Shown here: positions 23,001 to 31,002 of the stretch, in pieces | Position numbering within the stretch: position 1 is the stretch's first letter | Layout: every line of letters starts with the position of its first letter | Assembly (NCBI GenBank): GCA_025200525.1 | Contig: CM045762.1 | Coordinates: 129,259,679-129,323,678 of the forward strand | DNA length: 64,000 nucleotides | Source: Camellia lanceoleosa | Lineage: Eukaryota > Streptophyta > Magnoliopsida > Ericales > Theaceae | Direction of reading: 5' to 3' | Program-made: the position numbers and the translations under genes | Notes under the pieces: model-generated | Seen by the model: only the letters and a program-made list of their open reading frames with translations | Told to the model about the DNA's origin: nothing | Database searches by the model: none

Positions 23001-26000
23001 GCCTAAACTTTTTATTTGTTTATTTGGGTCCAGTCCATTAGGATTTATAATATTAACTAGCCAATAGGCCCAAGCTTTTTATTTGTTTATTTGGTCCAGA
23101 CCATTAGGGTTTGATACAAACAAAAACAGCAGCAGTAGCTGCTTTGATACAAACAAGCATATCGAAAGACACAGCAGCAGCACGATGCAGTCTGTCCTTC
23201 TCTTTGCTACTCTCTCACACGCACAACAACACGATGGAGTCTATCTCTTCTCTTCTCTCACACAAGCATAGCACGATTGAGAGAGATATCGAGAGAGAGA
23301 AGGAGATTGTGATAGAGAGAGAAAAGGAGATCGAGACAGAAAAGAAGATCGAAAGACACGATCAAGATCTTGAACCCATAAATCAATGTAAGTATCTCAA
23401 CCTTCTTCCTTTTTGATTAGCCACGTCTGAGAGAGAGAGGCGAATCCGACACAGATCCCACACCCACACCCACACCCGTGTCATGTTGTGTCGACACGGG
23501 GTACTTCACCCCAAAGTGCCGAGTCCATATAACATAGATGCTCACACCTCTCAGCAAAATGGTGTTGCTTAAAGAAAACATCGCCATTTAATAGATGTTG
23601 TCCATACCTTATTGTTTAACAAATAAGTTCCCAAACATTTCTGGGGTGATGTTATGCTCACTGCTTGCACTATTACCAATCGTATACCATTTGTGATTTT
23701 TCTAATTTTTTCAAATTTAACTTCAGACCAAAGACAACCTCAAAGCGTAAGGCATATCAAGGTGCCCAACAATACCAAATCAATACTACAAAGGATCACT
23801 ATGTCAACTACATATAATAGATGGGATACCACCATTAGAGAGCCCTCCAAAAATCCTGCTGATGAAGTTAAAATTGGTATGGTTATTACGTTTTTAGGTT
23901 GCTTAGTTCAATAGCCTATAAATAGGTGGTTAAGGTCTTTGGTGAGAGTTTTGATGATATTTTGATATTGTAACAGAGCTTTGGTATCAGAGCTTCAGGT
24001 TTAGATTATAATTCACATATCAATTGAATGAATTGAAGGCAATAGCAAACTTGATTTTTATAGTTGAGATTGACTTGCTCATAAGCCATAATTTCTATTT
24101 GGTGCTATTCAATTCGATTCAGTATAACACATTTGTGAATTACGATATTTCATTTATCAATTTGTAGCTTACCTCTAATTTGAGTAGAGTTCTTGAGCCA
24201 TGGTCGAGCTTTGCATGTTGCATTTGTAAAAGATCTCCAGTTAGAGTTGCAATCTGCCATCGTGTTTTTGAGATTCGATCTTGAGATCTAAAACCCTAGT
24301 TGACAATTTTCCTTGATCGAAGCCATGGTTCAGATCTGAACTCGAATCCACTTCCTGGTTGAGATTGAATTGAATCAAACCCCAGTTAAGATTCAAATTC
24401 AATTCAAGACCAAACTTCAATTGTGATCGAAACCTTGGGTTACAGTTGCGAATCTAGTTCTCCACTTGACTTTGAAGTTCAACTTTGACTTTGCTCCTTA
24501 CATGACTTGAAGATCTATGTTGAGCTTGCCTGAAGGTCTATATGATTGAATCGCCTTCGACCTCAATCATTAAACTTCACAACTTGATGTTTTCACCTGG
24601 ACCTAGACTCGAACCCTAGCAGGAATGAAAAGCAAGATTCTGAATCAACCAATTGCTTGACTTGATCAGAGAATTCAGAGAGAGATCTCGATTCGATCTT
24701 GACTTTGTTGTGCTTTGACTTTGCAAACTGGTTTGTCTTTCAAGTTATGATTCTACTCATCAATTTTGAACTATGGTTCTGGTCTTTGATTCTGCAATGC
24801 GATTCTGATCCTTGCTTCTCATCTTGATCTGATCTCATCTAGTTAGCCTTCTGATTTTGATTCTCAATTTGACTCGAATCTGTATTGATTTTGCTGGACT
24901 TGCAATCTTCTATTTGTACTTACTGAGTCCGTCTATGAGTTAATTTGGTGATTTCTCTGTGTGGCTTCTGACAAGTGCTGGTTGACTAAGTGTTTTGGTG
25001 GCTTGTTTATACTGACCAATGTTGCATTTGTGACCAATATTTTAAATTTTTGTTGATTGTGAATTGATAGCTCAACGAGGTGAGGTCGATAGGGTGGTGG
25101 CCAAGGTAGGAAATTTACTCTTAATTTGGGTGGTGAAACCGAGAGAAGCTGGCTTGGAAGGAACAATGAAAGCTGAAATGCACAAAATGAGATCAAGAGT
25201 TGAGTGAATAAGTTTCTACCTTGATTGAGAGAATGCAACAATTTCAATTTCTCACGAAGGTAGTGACTGAACCAAGGATCATCAAATTTTTGGTGTTTTG
25301 CATTGGTGAAAGAACATTTCTACATGATTTGAATCTAAACAGGTAAACATTGTCAAAGATTTTGTGCTTCCCAAGTTCCATAGGAGCCATTTCTCAAATG
25401 TGTTTGAAGAATGGTTGAACAAGATTGAGAGTTCTTTGGAGTATCATGATATGCTGAAAGGAAGGTGAAATTCGTCTCTCAACTGCTTAAAGTTAGTGCC
25501 TCCGATTGGTGAAAACAATTACAAATTAGTAGGCAAAGAAAAGGTTAGAGAGTGGAGGAAAATGGAAAAGAAGCTCCGTGAGCAATTCTCACCATTCACT
25601 CACATACAACCTTTGTTGGGAGACCCACAACAGAGGATGTGCTTCAAAATTTGCGCATCGTTACCAAGGCATCTTTGAATTTGGCCAACCATTCTATAAC
25701 TATATCCAAGATGGTTATGCAACTAGTGTTGGAATGGGCGAGTCTTTTTGATGGTGAGCGTCAACAAGTACTCTTTAGTGAGGAGACTAAGCCACAAAGC
25801 TATGATGATGGCAATGTTTCCATTTTCAGTGGAGAAGAGATGGAACCAAGTTGTAATCAAGATGTTGCCAACCAAGTTGTAACCAAGATGTTTCCATTTT
25901 TGACGACCTGCCAAGTGAAGGAACCATATCTGTGTTACCAAAAAATGTTGATACCCTAGCGAATTACGTTTTTGGAATGCATGTTCTTAAACATGGTACA

Positions 26001-29000
26001 CTTTCATTCCAAAGCAGTAAATTTAACAATTCAAAGGGATTCGAAGTTTCTTCCAATATATTTCCTTAGGATGCCATTAGGGTTTATAATAAAAATAATA
26101 AAAAATCAAAAATCAAAATAATGAACTAAAATATAAGGTAGTGAAATTTTGATATAACAAAATGTCAAAAATAGATTATAATGCTCGTAGAAATGTGTTT
26201 GCTATATGATATTTGAAGAAAAAAAAAAAAAAAAAAGAGCTACATTTTATTAGATGTCTAAAGTTTAAAAAGTTCTCTAGACTAGAAGTATCTTAAATTC
26301 TTGTAGTATAAACTATAGAAGTCTACCTCAATCGTATCATAATTTAAAGCATGTGGCATATTGCGTTCTTGTACCAGTTTCAAGTTCCAAGTAACATAGA
26401 ACCAGATTATGAGGAATTTGATGCTTGTGAATATGAAGAGGAAGTTGATGTTTGTGGATAAGAGGGAGTTCCAATCTTAGAACATTATGATGATGAGGAT
26501 GACCTTGTAAGAGAGTGAAGATGCTATTGAAAATGAAGCAAGTTTTGTTCATATACGCTTCCCATACAACAAGATGTGGTGGAAACCCAACTTTCCACTT
26601 CTTTTCTAGCTTCAAATGAGGTTGTGGAGGAATGTCATAGAGTTGGTGAAAAGGGGTTTGAAGATATTTGCTCTCGAGAAGTACATCTTGTGTTGCTTCG
26701 AAGCAAGTTGTCCCACTGTGTTAGCGTGGACTTTAGGCCAGCTTTGTTTCCTAAGCCAATTTTGCCAGGAGAAACACTCATGGGACAATAGCTTAAGTGG
26801 TTATCTAGTGCTTGCTCCAACTTCTAGGAAGAATGGGTCTTGGTGTATGTTGAGCAGTATGAAAAACTACTTTGATGACATCTTGTTTCCAAAAGGCATG
26901 CTATATGGGTGGTCTACTTGCATTTGAATATGGCTTCAGTGGATGTGCATAAGCGAAAACTCACTTTCAAGTAGGGGTATTTGATAGTGAGCATGTTGGA
27001 ATAAGGACTTGCAACTAAGTAGTCTTATTCATCATTGCAAGTCCATTATGCTTCCATGAGTCAGTGTTGTTTAGTCATTTTGTTGATGTTTTCTTGAGTC
27101 ATTTTGTTTGAAGTCCCAACGAGGACAAGTTGTTTTTCTTTAGAGGAGTCGATGCAGTTAGTATTAGTATGGTTGTTATGTTTTTAGTCTGCATAGTTGT
27201 CAATAGCCTATAAATAGGTGGTTAGGGTCTTTGATAGTCAGTTTGATGATATTTTGATATTGTAATTAGAGCTTTGGCTCTTTTTACACCAATTTGGGAC
27301 TTTCTCTCTGTAATGAAATCCATTCCCTAGATTGATTTCATCAACTACCATAACCTAATCATCCAATTGAGCGCCTCTATGACTAAATAGAACAGCTAGA
27401 GATAATAAATAAATGGCAGAAAAGAAACTGCAGTCACAATGTCATCACGTCAAATCCTGGAACTTAATAGCCATTAAGGAACTACCAACTTCTTTAAATG
27501 AAAGGCCTCTCCAACCGCTCGATTCGCCGAAGATATATTGTTAAAATCCATATCTTCCATGTACCCACTTTCTTGGAACAAATCCCATCAAAGTTTCCAA
27601 TTCCATTTCAAATCTCTGACTCTTTCACAAACAACAGCTAACCAGTTCATGAAATGGAGCATATTCTGGCTGTTTGCAAATTTTTTTAACCAAAAATAAG
27701 TAATAAATTTACTTTCTTTAGGATAAGCTACAATATCAAGGATCCTTAGCCAAAACATAAAAGTTACAAACATTAGGGATCACCTGTTTGTGAAATGTTT
27801 GTGAACCACATTAAATCCCGTAGTTGGATGAAGAAAGGACAATAGAACTATATTGAGTACCATACTTTTCCTATTGTAAGGCCAGAACTAGGATTTCCCA
27901 AATCTTATGTACTCCCCAAGACTAGGAATAATGCAATCATGATCCATACCTATGAAGCATGGACACGCCAAAATGGAAGCGTGGCGGTGTGGGACCACGA
28001 GGGACTGCCCGGGGACACGTCACGGACATGCCATTTGGCGTGACCATTTAATTAAGTTGTTTTTTTGGTATAGGACACGTCAGGGACACGGCGGCACATA
28101 GCAGAAGGCACGACAAGGGGACAAAGCAGAAACCCTAATTCGAAGAAAAGAAGAGAAGAGCTAAATCCAAAATCGGAAGAAGAAAGAGAGAAGAGAAGTG
28201 CGAACTTATTCATCTCCATCTCGATCAATCGATCTCCATCTCCGTCTCAGTTGATCTTTACATCTAGCAAGCTGGTCATTATCTGGCCCTACCATCACTT
28301 CTTGACTGATGCACGTCTCTATTCTCTCTCTTCTCTAGCTACGCCTCTCGTCTCTCTCTCTCTCTCTCTCTCTCTCTTCTTTTAACCCTTTAATCTACCT
28401 CTCTGTCCCCCTTTAAATGCCTCTCTCTCTCTCTCAAATGAAATGTTTAGATTGTTGCCTTTACTCAAAGATAATATACTATATATATTAATAATTATTA
28501 TATAACATATAATATATGTATAAGATAATATATAATATATAATACATATTATATTATAAGATAATATATATTTTTACATATTAATAAAATAAATAAAAAA
28601 AAAAACACATGTAGGTAAAATAAAATAAAAATTAATTGGAACATATTATTTTAAAATATATAATAAATAAATAAAATAATTAATGTGTATTAAAATAAAA
28701 ATATTTATAAAAAAAATTAAAAAATTTACAATCGTAATCCCTGCCATGTCTAGTGTTCCCATTTTTTAGAAATTACCTGTGTCCCCACGTCGTTAATCCA
28801 AGTGTCTAGTAATCAGGTGTCCGGGTGTGCATTAGCTTCATAGATCCATACTTCATAGAGTACATTAAAACGCTGCTCCACTACAGCCAACAAAAAGGCA
28901 ACTAGCCTGTATAAAAACTTAACTTATATACACGCTTATAAGAAACTTGTACTATAACGCATGAAAAACAAAAACAAGATTGCATTATGTGCAGAAATAT

Positions 29001-29166
29001 TTCATTCAACCAATCTGTTGAATGAAAATAAAAAACAAACAAAAGGAAACCTTGTGCTCACAGCATCTTTCAATGTTTGAAGATTCTCCAATTTTAGCTT
29101 ATCGTTTTTATCTCTTGAGCCTGCTCCTTGTGGAAAGCTTCTTGATAACCGAGGGCTTTTTGTGTA
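7958..29166 (-). CDS. RAD50: RAD50 DNA repair ATPase, partial gene, left copy (8 exons seen)
   Basis: RAD50 is the SMC-like ATPase of the nuclear MRE11-RAD50-NBS1 complex, which senses and tethers DNA double-strand breaks. Eight minus-strand exons were found from protein similarity and splice signals: 29061-29166, 15931-16159, 15544-15722, 15280-15450, 8685-8787, 8490-8597, 8177-8388 and 7958-8050. Joined in this order they give the N-terminal coiled-coil arm in plant RAD50 order, from the RYTK-like segment to [18 protein letters not shown], with matching phases. The ATPase N-terminal half (Walker A) should lie upstream, beyond 29166, and is not seen. The zinc hook should lie below 7958 and is also not seen, because the gypsy A insertion and the window edge intervene. 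Introns of 12.9 kb and 6.5 kb are filled with transposons. Small indels break the frame in 29061-29166 and 8685-8787. I am confident of the identity but not of whether the locus is functional. Confidence 0.9.
8051..8176 (-). other. RAD50: Probable GC-AG intron of RAD50
   Basis: This 126-bp intron starts GCAAGT and ends TTTGTAG on the minus strand. GCAAGT is the consensus for the rare GC donor class. Only this donor keeps the reading frame open into exon 7958-8050. The same bases occur in the second copy at 53327-53452, so the site is not a base-calling accident in one copy. Confidence 0.7.
8177..8388 (-). CDS. RAD50: RAD50 exon, coiled coil ([10 protein letters not shown]...KKHKKI)
   Basis: The exon is 212 nt, 70 codons plus two bases, [17 protein letters not shown] through ENHKKKHKK. 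It includes the conserved [10 protein letters not shown] and [11 protein letters not shown] motifs. The acceptor CAG is at 8389-8391. Splicing at the downstream GT (from 8172) would put the next exon into an early stop. Splicing at GC (8176-8175, context AT|GCAAGT) joins AT to A and gives KKHKKI-MDEIKER, as in other plant RAD50 proteins. This suggests a GC-AG intron. The second copy (53453-53664) encodes the same protein sequence. Confidence 0.9.
8490..8597 (-). CDS. RAD50: RAD50 exon, coiled coil ([16 protein letters not shown]...)
   Basis: The exon has 36 codons in phase 0, [20 protein letters not shown] through DEKEKDM. The acceptor CAG is at 8598-8600 and the donor GTAATG begins at 8489. 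The KRIEEKE-ERDSFE motif is characteristic of plant RAD50. The flanking introns are about 100 bp and lack transposons. Confidence 0.92.
8685..8787 (-). CDS. RAD50: RAD50 exon, coiled coil ([19 protein letters not shown]...), frameshifted
   Basis: The acceptor CAG is at 8788-8790 and the donor GTTTGT starts at 8684. The frame opens with [19 protein letters not shown], then runs to a stop. The exon is 103 nt, whereas an in-frame exon needs 105. The two missing bases are at GATCGTGG (before the Trp codon) and at GCTCAAAA (CGA reduced to CA), both beside CG dinucleotides. The second copy, 53962-54067, is in frame at both of these places but carries a different indel. Sequencing error is the simplest reading. 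Confidence 0.85.
8788..9357. other. RAD50 intron, no gene
   Basis: Intron sequence upstream of exon 8685-8787, up to the TIR element at 9366. Minus-strand frames here have no recognisable domain or RAD50 similarity. Confidence 0.5.
9366..10232. mobile_element. hAT-like non-autonomous TIR element (GTTACACGGAC family)
   Basis: It begins CTGTGTTACATGGACTCG and ends CGAGTCCATGTAACACAG. A perfect 8-bp target duplication, GTGAGGGT, stands at 9358-9365 and 10233-10240. The palindrome CGTGTCGACACG is at 9405-9416, close to the left TIR. No transposase frame is present. It lies in the 6.5-kb RAD50 intron. Confidence 0.92.
10241..10547. other. RAD50 intron between two transposons, no gene
   Basis: About 300 bp between the TIR element and the gypsy C LTR. 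It includes a short inverted repeat, CTCGGGTCCTAAACCCGA, near 10302-10320. Nothing else is recognised. Confidence 0.45.
10548..10730 (-). repeat. 3' LTR of gypsy C
   Basis: The 183-bp LTR runs TGATGTAGGACATC to GATTCCATCA on the minus strand and is homologous to the 5172-5338 LTR. The polypurine tract lies directly above 10730, which fixes this as the 3' LTR. Confidence 0.85.
10847..12226 (-). pseudogene. Gypsy C integrase, frameshifted
   Basis: In order: a zinc-binding region with [12 protein letters not shown] (about 11790-11830), a catalytic core with [36 protein letters not shown] and [15 protein letters not shown] (11418-11675), [22 protein letters not shown] (11211-11405), and a C-terminal part ending [26 protein letters not shown] (10847-11266). 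No chromodomain is seen after the last block. Several frame changes separate the parts. Confidence 0.85.
12151..13640 (-). pseudogene. Gypsy C reverse transcriptase and RNase H, frameshifted
   Basis: [42 protein letters not shown] and [13 protein letters not shown] (13098-13430), then V-V-Y-F-D-D-I-L at about 12905-12930. RNase [28 protein letters not shown] and YDLEFYAII (12344-12538). The catalytic residues are better kept than in A and B, but at least three frame changes prevent a complete product. Confidence 0.85.
13648..15279. other. RAD50 intron with GCCATY hexamer repeat, no gene
   Basis: It starts at the broken end of gypsy C with GCATCGCCATCGCC-like hexamers (13652-13684), then GA-rich, AT-rich and ordinary intron sequence. 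A pyrimidine-rich minus-strand frame (13701-14027) is low-complexity. An (AT)n stretch lies at 15040-15120. No exon is seen until 15280. Confidence 0.5.
15280..15450 (-). CDS. RAD50: RAD50 exon, coiled coil ([11 protein letters not shown]...)
   Basis: The exon has exactly 57 codons, [17 protein letters not shown] through [13 protein letters not shown]. The acceptor CAG is at 15451-15453 and the donor GTGATG starts at 15279. It contains the conserved NERDSMIQN and [12 protein letters not shown] motifs of plant RAD50. The following intron runs 6.5 kb to exon 8685-8787 and contains gypsy C and the TIR element 9366-10232. Confidence 0.92.
15544..15722 (-). CDS. RAD50: RAD50 exon, coiled coil ([10 protein letters not shown]...)
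   Basis: The exon is 179 nt (two bases plus 59 codons) and encodes [13 protein letters not shown] through ISKLQTEAE. The acceptor CAG is at 15723-15725 and the donor GTAATT starts at 15543. The frame is open, and both splice phases agree with the neighbouring exons 15931-16159 and 15280-15450, which are separated by introns of 208 and 93 bp. The sequence is coiled coil. Confidence 0.92.
15931..16159 (-). CDS. RAD50: RAD50 exon, coiled coil (LRESISQDQ...)
   Basis: This exon encodes [16 protein letters not shown] through [11 protein letters not shown], 76 codons plus one base. The acceptor is CAG at 16160-16162 and the donor GTCTGC begins at 15930. The heptad-rich, charged sequence forms part of the first coiled-coil arm of RAD50. 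Phase 1 at the end joins the next exon (AC ACA GAT) to make an Asp codon, giving [13 protein letters not shown], the expected plant RAD50 order. The reading frame is intact here. Confidence 0.92.
16287..16335. repeat. T-run followed by long poly-G tract
   Basis: About 25 T with one C, then two G runs (about 16 and 10) separated by one A. The second copy near 61400-61430 has only GGGGAGGGG here. The tract lies in a RAD50 intron. Its length is unlikely to be reliable. Confidence 0.8.
16503..16600. repeat. Short tandem duplication in RAD50 intron
   Basis: A 49-bp unit containing CAACTAAGTTGCAAAACTA, then TGAACTAAAATGAAG and GTTTCTACAATC, is repeated twice head to tail. Both units are kept in the second copy of the 18-kb repeat (about 61596-61694). 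Confidence 0.75.
16601..17640. other. RAD50 intron or copia D 5' region, diverged internal duplication
   Basis: Two diverged blocks near 17030-17125 and 17155-17290 share AGCAGCCTA-ATAT, CATGTTGAATCCA-like and GCCATGCAACYCAAACCCC motifs, each followed by TTTTAGCTGTGATTG. No intact frame. The 5' LTR of copia D may lie in this stretch but I cannot delimit it. Confidence 0.45.
17925..19587. mobile_element. hAT-like TIR element with internal duplication, inserted in copia D
   Basis: It begins CTAAGTTACACGGAC and ends GTCCATGTAACATAG, with a perfect 8-bp target duplication GCTGTGGT (17917-17924 and 19588-19595). At 1663 bp it is the largest of its family here because its AT-rich body and GA-rich right arm are repeated (about 18120-18880 and 18885-19587). 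The first unit ends in its own degraded right TIR (GAGTCCATAACATAG, near 18869-18883). The palindrome CGTGTCGACACG is at 19538-19549. Confidence 0.92.
19819..20584. mobile_element. hAT-like non-autonomous TIR element (GTTACACGGAC family)
   Basis: It begins CTACGTTACACAGACAC and ends GTCCGTGTAACATAG, with target duplication ATATATAC (19811-19818 and 20585-20592). The body is AT-rich then GA-rich. The palindrome near the right end has decayed to CCCATGTCGTGTCAACATGGG. The AT-rich target makes the duplication slightly less decisive than in the other members. Confidence 0.85.
20593..21239. other. AT-rich insertion or filler within copia D, unrecognised
   Basis: Sequence between the TIR element and the copia zinc knuckle. 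ATCGTGAATCGTAA-type motifs occur near 19746 and again near 21220, so 19740-21240 may be one larger insertion that itself received the element 19819-20584. No protein similarity. Confidence 0.4.
21335..21575. mobile_element. MITE-like insertion in copia D
   Basis: It has inward inverted blocks GGGTTGGCTTTTTGGC and GGCTAAAATAGCCCC, and ends resembling the element at 5865-6176 (right end reversed: GGCTATGTTTGGCATGAAGG). It separates the copia knuckle from the protease part. The exact ends and target duplication are not resolved. Confidence 0.4.
22530..23537. mobile_element. hAT-like TIR element inside copia D integrase
   Basis: It begins CTACGTTATCTGAAGTC (degraded) and ends GAGTCCATATAACATAG. 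The target duplication ATGCTCAG/ATGCTCAC (22522-22529 and 23538-23545) matches at 7 of 8 positions. The insertion cuts the copia integrase between ITQIMLS and [10 protein letters not shown]. It has tandem TTTATTTGGGTCC-type repeats (22860-23110), a GA-rich arm and the palindrome GTGTCGACAC at 23488-23497. Confidence 0.88.
23860..27350 (+). mobile_element. Small gypsy-like LTR element E with gag remnant
   Basis: A 5' LTR from 23860 (TGATGAAGTTAAAATTGG...) is followed by TTTGGTATCAGAGC (primer-binding site, near 23980). A 3' LTR from about 27149 follows a purine-rich AGAGGAGTC. The interior has long non-coding sequence and gag-like pieces: [18 protein letters not shown] and [15 protein letters not shown] near 25400-25510, and [13 protein letters not shown] near 25553-25590. 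No pol is visible. The 5' LTR lacks the last part of the 3' LTR, so the right end is uncertain. It lies in the 12.9-kb RAD50 intron. Confidence 0.7.
23916..23925 (+). promoter_or_regulatory. TATA box of the element E 5' LTR
   Basis: CTATAAATAG within the LTR. It is repeated at the matching place in the 3' LTR (27208-27217) and in all three LTRs of element G. Confidence 0.55.
27351..27941. other. RAD50 intron, no gene recognised
   Basis: Ordinary AT-rich intron sequence. A 61-codon minus-strand frame at 27588-27773 shows no known domain. Confidence 0.45.
27950..28843. mobile_element. hAT-like non-autonomous TIR element (GAAGC family)
   Basis: It begins CTATGAAGCATGGACACG and ends GCTTCATAG (right TIR partly decayed), with a perfect 8-bp target duplication ATCCATAC (27942-27949 and 28844-28851). 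The left arm is rich in GGACACG repeats, followed by CT-rich and AT-rich parts. It is in the same family as 1998-2817. No coding sequence. Confidence 0.92.
29061..29166 (-). CDS. RAD50: RAD50 exon, start of coiled-coil arm (frame disturbed)
   Basis: The acceptor is CAG at 29167-29169 and the likely donor is GTGAGC from 29060. The length of 106 nt is one base plus 35 codons, which fits the RAD50 stretch (R)YTKAL...[10 protein letters not shown]...[13 protein letters not shown]. That stretch can only be read by switching frame several times (around ACAAAAAGCC, CTCGGTT, CTTTCCAC and ACGATAAG), and the indels appear to cancel in total length. No second copy lies in the window for comparison. The sequence is either error-laden or decayed. 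Confidence 0.75.
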
Positions 29167-29628
29167 CCTGATTTAAAATTAATACACATACTTAGAAACC
29201 AATTTAGCTAAACTCATTAGCAATAGCCCACGTTCAAAGAAAATTAAGCATCGTAAGGAATTAAGCAAGAACAATGGTCCAAAATATGTGTTATCACATA
29301 TGATAATGTTAATAAGGTTTCGTTTATTTTTTAGCTTTTTCAATTTGACATTAGGCTATCACGAAGGCGTGAAATGCAACAAACCATTTGCTAAGAATAC
29401 CCGAAGAATTTATGTCCGGATTTCATCAAAATTTTTATAATTTCAAGCAAACCGAATCCAAAAATTCTCGATTACTGGTGAGACCATTGATATTACAAAT
29501 AAACTGCAAGTAGCACCAATAGTACACTCTGTGACAAATTATCCTTATAAACCTCTCAAGTTCAATTGTGGCACAGTCAAAATTAACACATGCAATATCT
29601 TGGCATTTACAAAGGTTAAATACCCCCA
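29167..29628. other. RAD50 intron up to the gap, no exon seen
   Basis: The exon encoding the stretch before RYTK should lie on this side (upstream on the minus strand), but none is found before the run of N. Confidence 0.5.
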
Positions 29629-29728
29629 NNNNNNNNNNNNNNNNNNNNNNNNNNNNNNNNNNNNNNNNNNNNNNNNNNNNNNNNNNNNNNNNNNNNNNNN
29701 NNNNNNNNNNNNNNNNNNNNNNNNNNNN
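29629..29728. other. Assembly gap of exactly 100 N
   Basis: One hundred consecutive N, the usual placeholder for a scaffold join of unknown length. The RAD50 exon order to the left and right does not fit across it (see findings). Confidence 0.98.
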
Positions 29729-29799
29729 TGCTGCTACAAGCAAAAAAGAATGTCTCTAATATTTATAATAAACTCAACAAAAAAAAAAAAGACAAAGAA

Positions 29800-30084
29800 G
29801 AAGAAGAAAAAAGAAAGCCTTTTGTTTTGGCAAGTAACTAGAATACATTTACAAATAAGAACCAAATACTTTTTGTTATAACAATGCCATTTTATGGGGT
29901 TCTAAGGTTCTCATAGTTAAACCATACAAAACAATTATTTATCATAAACATTCAATATTTATCATAAAACTCCAAAAAAAAAAAAAAACCCTTCTGTTTC
30001 GTAAGTAACTAGAATACATTTACAATAAGAACAACCAAATACTTTGTATTATAACAATGCTCGCTTATGGGGTTCTAAGGTTCA
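29800..30084. repeat. Diverged direct duplication next to the gap
   Basis: The unit with AAGTAACTAGAATACATTTA, CCAAATACTTT, TATAACAATGC and TTATGGGGTTCTAAGGTTC occurs at about 29820-29915 and about 30000-30084. The two units share most bases. Confidence 0.75.
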
Positions 30085-31002
30085 AGTTGTGAAAGGCGAC
30101 TCTAGGCTCAAGGCACAATGAGGCGCAACAATTGCATATGCAGGTACCCAAGGCAACGCAGTTGAAAGAGGCGCGCGCCTTATGCGCAACTTGTCGAGGC
30201 GAGAAAGGCGCAAGTCGCATCGCCTAGGCGCGAACTTTTATTTTTTCGATCTCCTAATGAATCTAATGGCTCAAATTGTGCTTTTTAACGCTCTAATTAT
30301 AGAGGATTACAACTCCGAGGCAGCGAGAGTACCCAACCCCAAATCGATCAAAATGCCTAATTCTATTCAGATTTGCTTGAAAGCTTGCTCAGGTGTGTAG
30401 GTCTCTCTCTCCCTTCTCGTCTGGGACCAGTGAGTTCTTCTTCTTCTTCTTCTTCTTCGATTTTTGCTTTTTTTTTTTCCTTCGAATTTCTTCTTCTTCT
30501 TCTTTCTTCTTCGCTTTTTTTTCCTACTTCAACCTATCTTCGTCCTCTCTTCGTGGTCGGGTAGAGTTCTTTCTTCTTCTTCGCCATTTGTTACCGGTTT
30601 TTTTCCGTCCTTTTTTTTTTTTTTTTTTTTAGCTTGCTTCTCTGTTTTCTTTTTTGCTTCATACATGGAATAATGCAAAAATGAGAATAGCAGCAATTTG
30701 TATAAGCAAGCACATGTCTTCTTTTTCTTCTTCTTCTCAAATTTTTTCAATTTTTTTTTGGCTTCTCTTCCATGTTGGGGTGTGTGTGTGTGTGTGTTTT
30801 TTTTTTTTTGTCATTGTCTTTGTTTTGAGTCTATTAGAAAAAAAAAAAAAAAAAATTACAAATAATTAATTCATGACATCACACATTACATTATGAATCA
30901 TTAGTCTATGTTAATTTATCTATTTTTTACTAAGACTATGCGCCTTGCTTCAGTAAAAGCCCGCGCCTCGCCTTGCGCCTACTTTCCAAGAGAATAGTCA
31001 CT
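30085..31002. mobile_element. Probable TIR element with AGGCGC-rich ends
   Basis: The flanking 8-mers AAGGTTCA (30077-30084) and GAGGTTCA (31003-31010) match at 7 of 8 positions. The outer ends (AGTTGTG..., reversed right end AGTGACT...) match weakly, but both arms carry inverted TAGGC-CAAGG-GAGGCGC blocks. The middle has TTC-rich and poly-T tracts that produce meaningless Phe/Ser-rich frames. The superfamily is probably hAT, judging only from the 8-bp duplication. Confidence 0.5.

Larger units (their letters stand above)
17641..23710 (+). mobile_element. Degenerate Ty1/copia element D with nested TIR elements
   Basis: Plus-strand copia parts appear in the correct order: gag ([20 protein letters not shown], about 17770-17850), gag continuation (19588-19740), CCHC knuckle ([14 protein letters not shown], about 21265-21310), protease ([12 protein letters not shown], about 21760-21800), GAG-pre-integrase ([11 protein letters not shown]...CEACQFGK, about 22138-22230), integrase core (about 22260-22520) and its continuation SQQNGVA...[19 protein letters not shown] (23550-23700). 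Stops are frequent and the protease Asp is changed to Asn. Three TIR elements interrupt it. RT, RNase H and clear LTRs are not seen. Confidence 0.8.

Noticed and set aside
27588..27773. Minus-strand frame considered as a RAD50 or gag exon
   Set aside because: No motif of either protein and no matching splice sites in phase.
30373..30869. Frames rich in Phe and Ser, once considered as a membrane protein
   Set aside because: They come from TTC-rich and poly-T tracts in the element 30085-31002.
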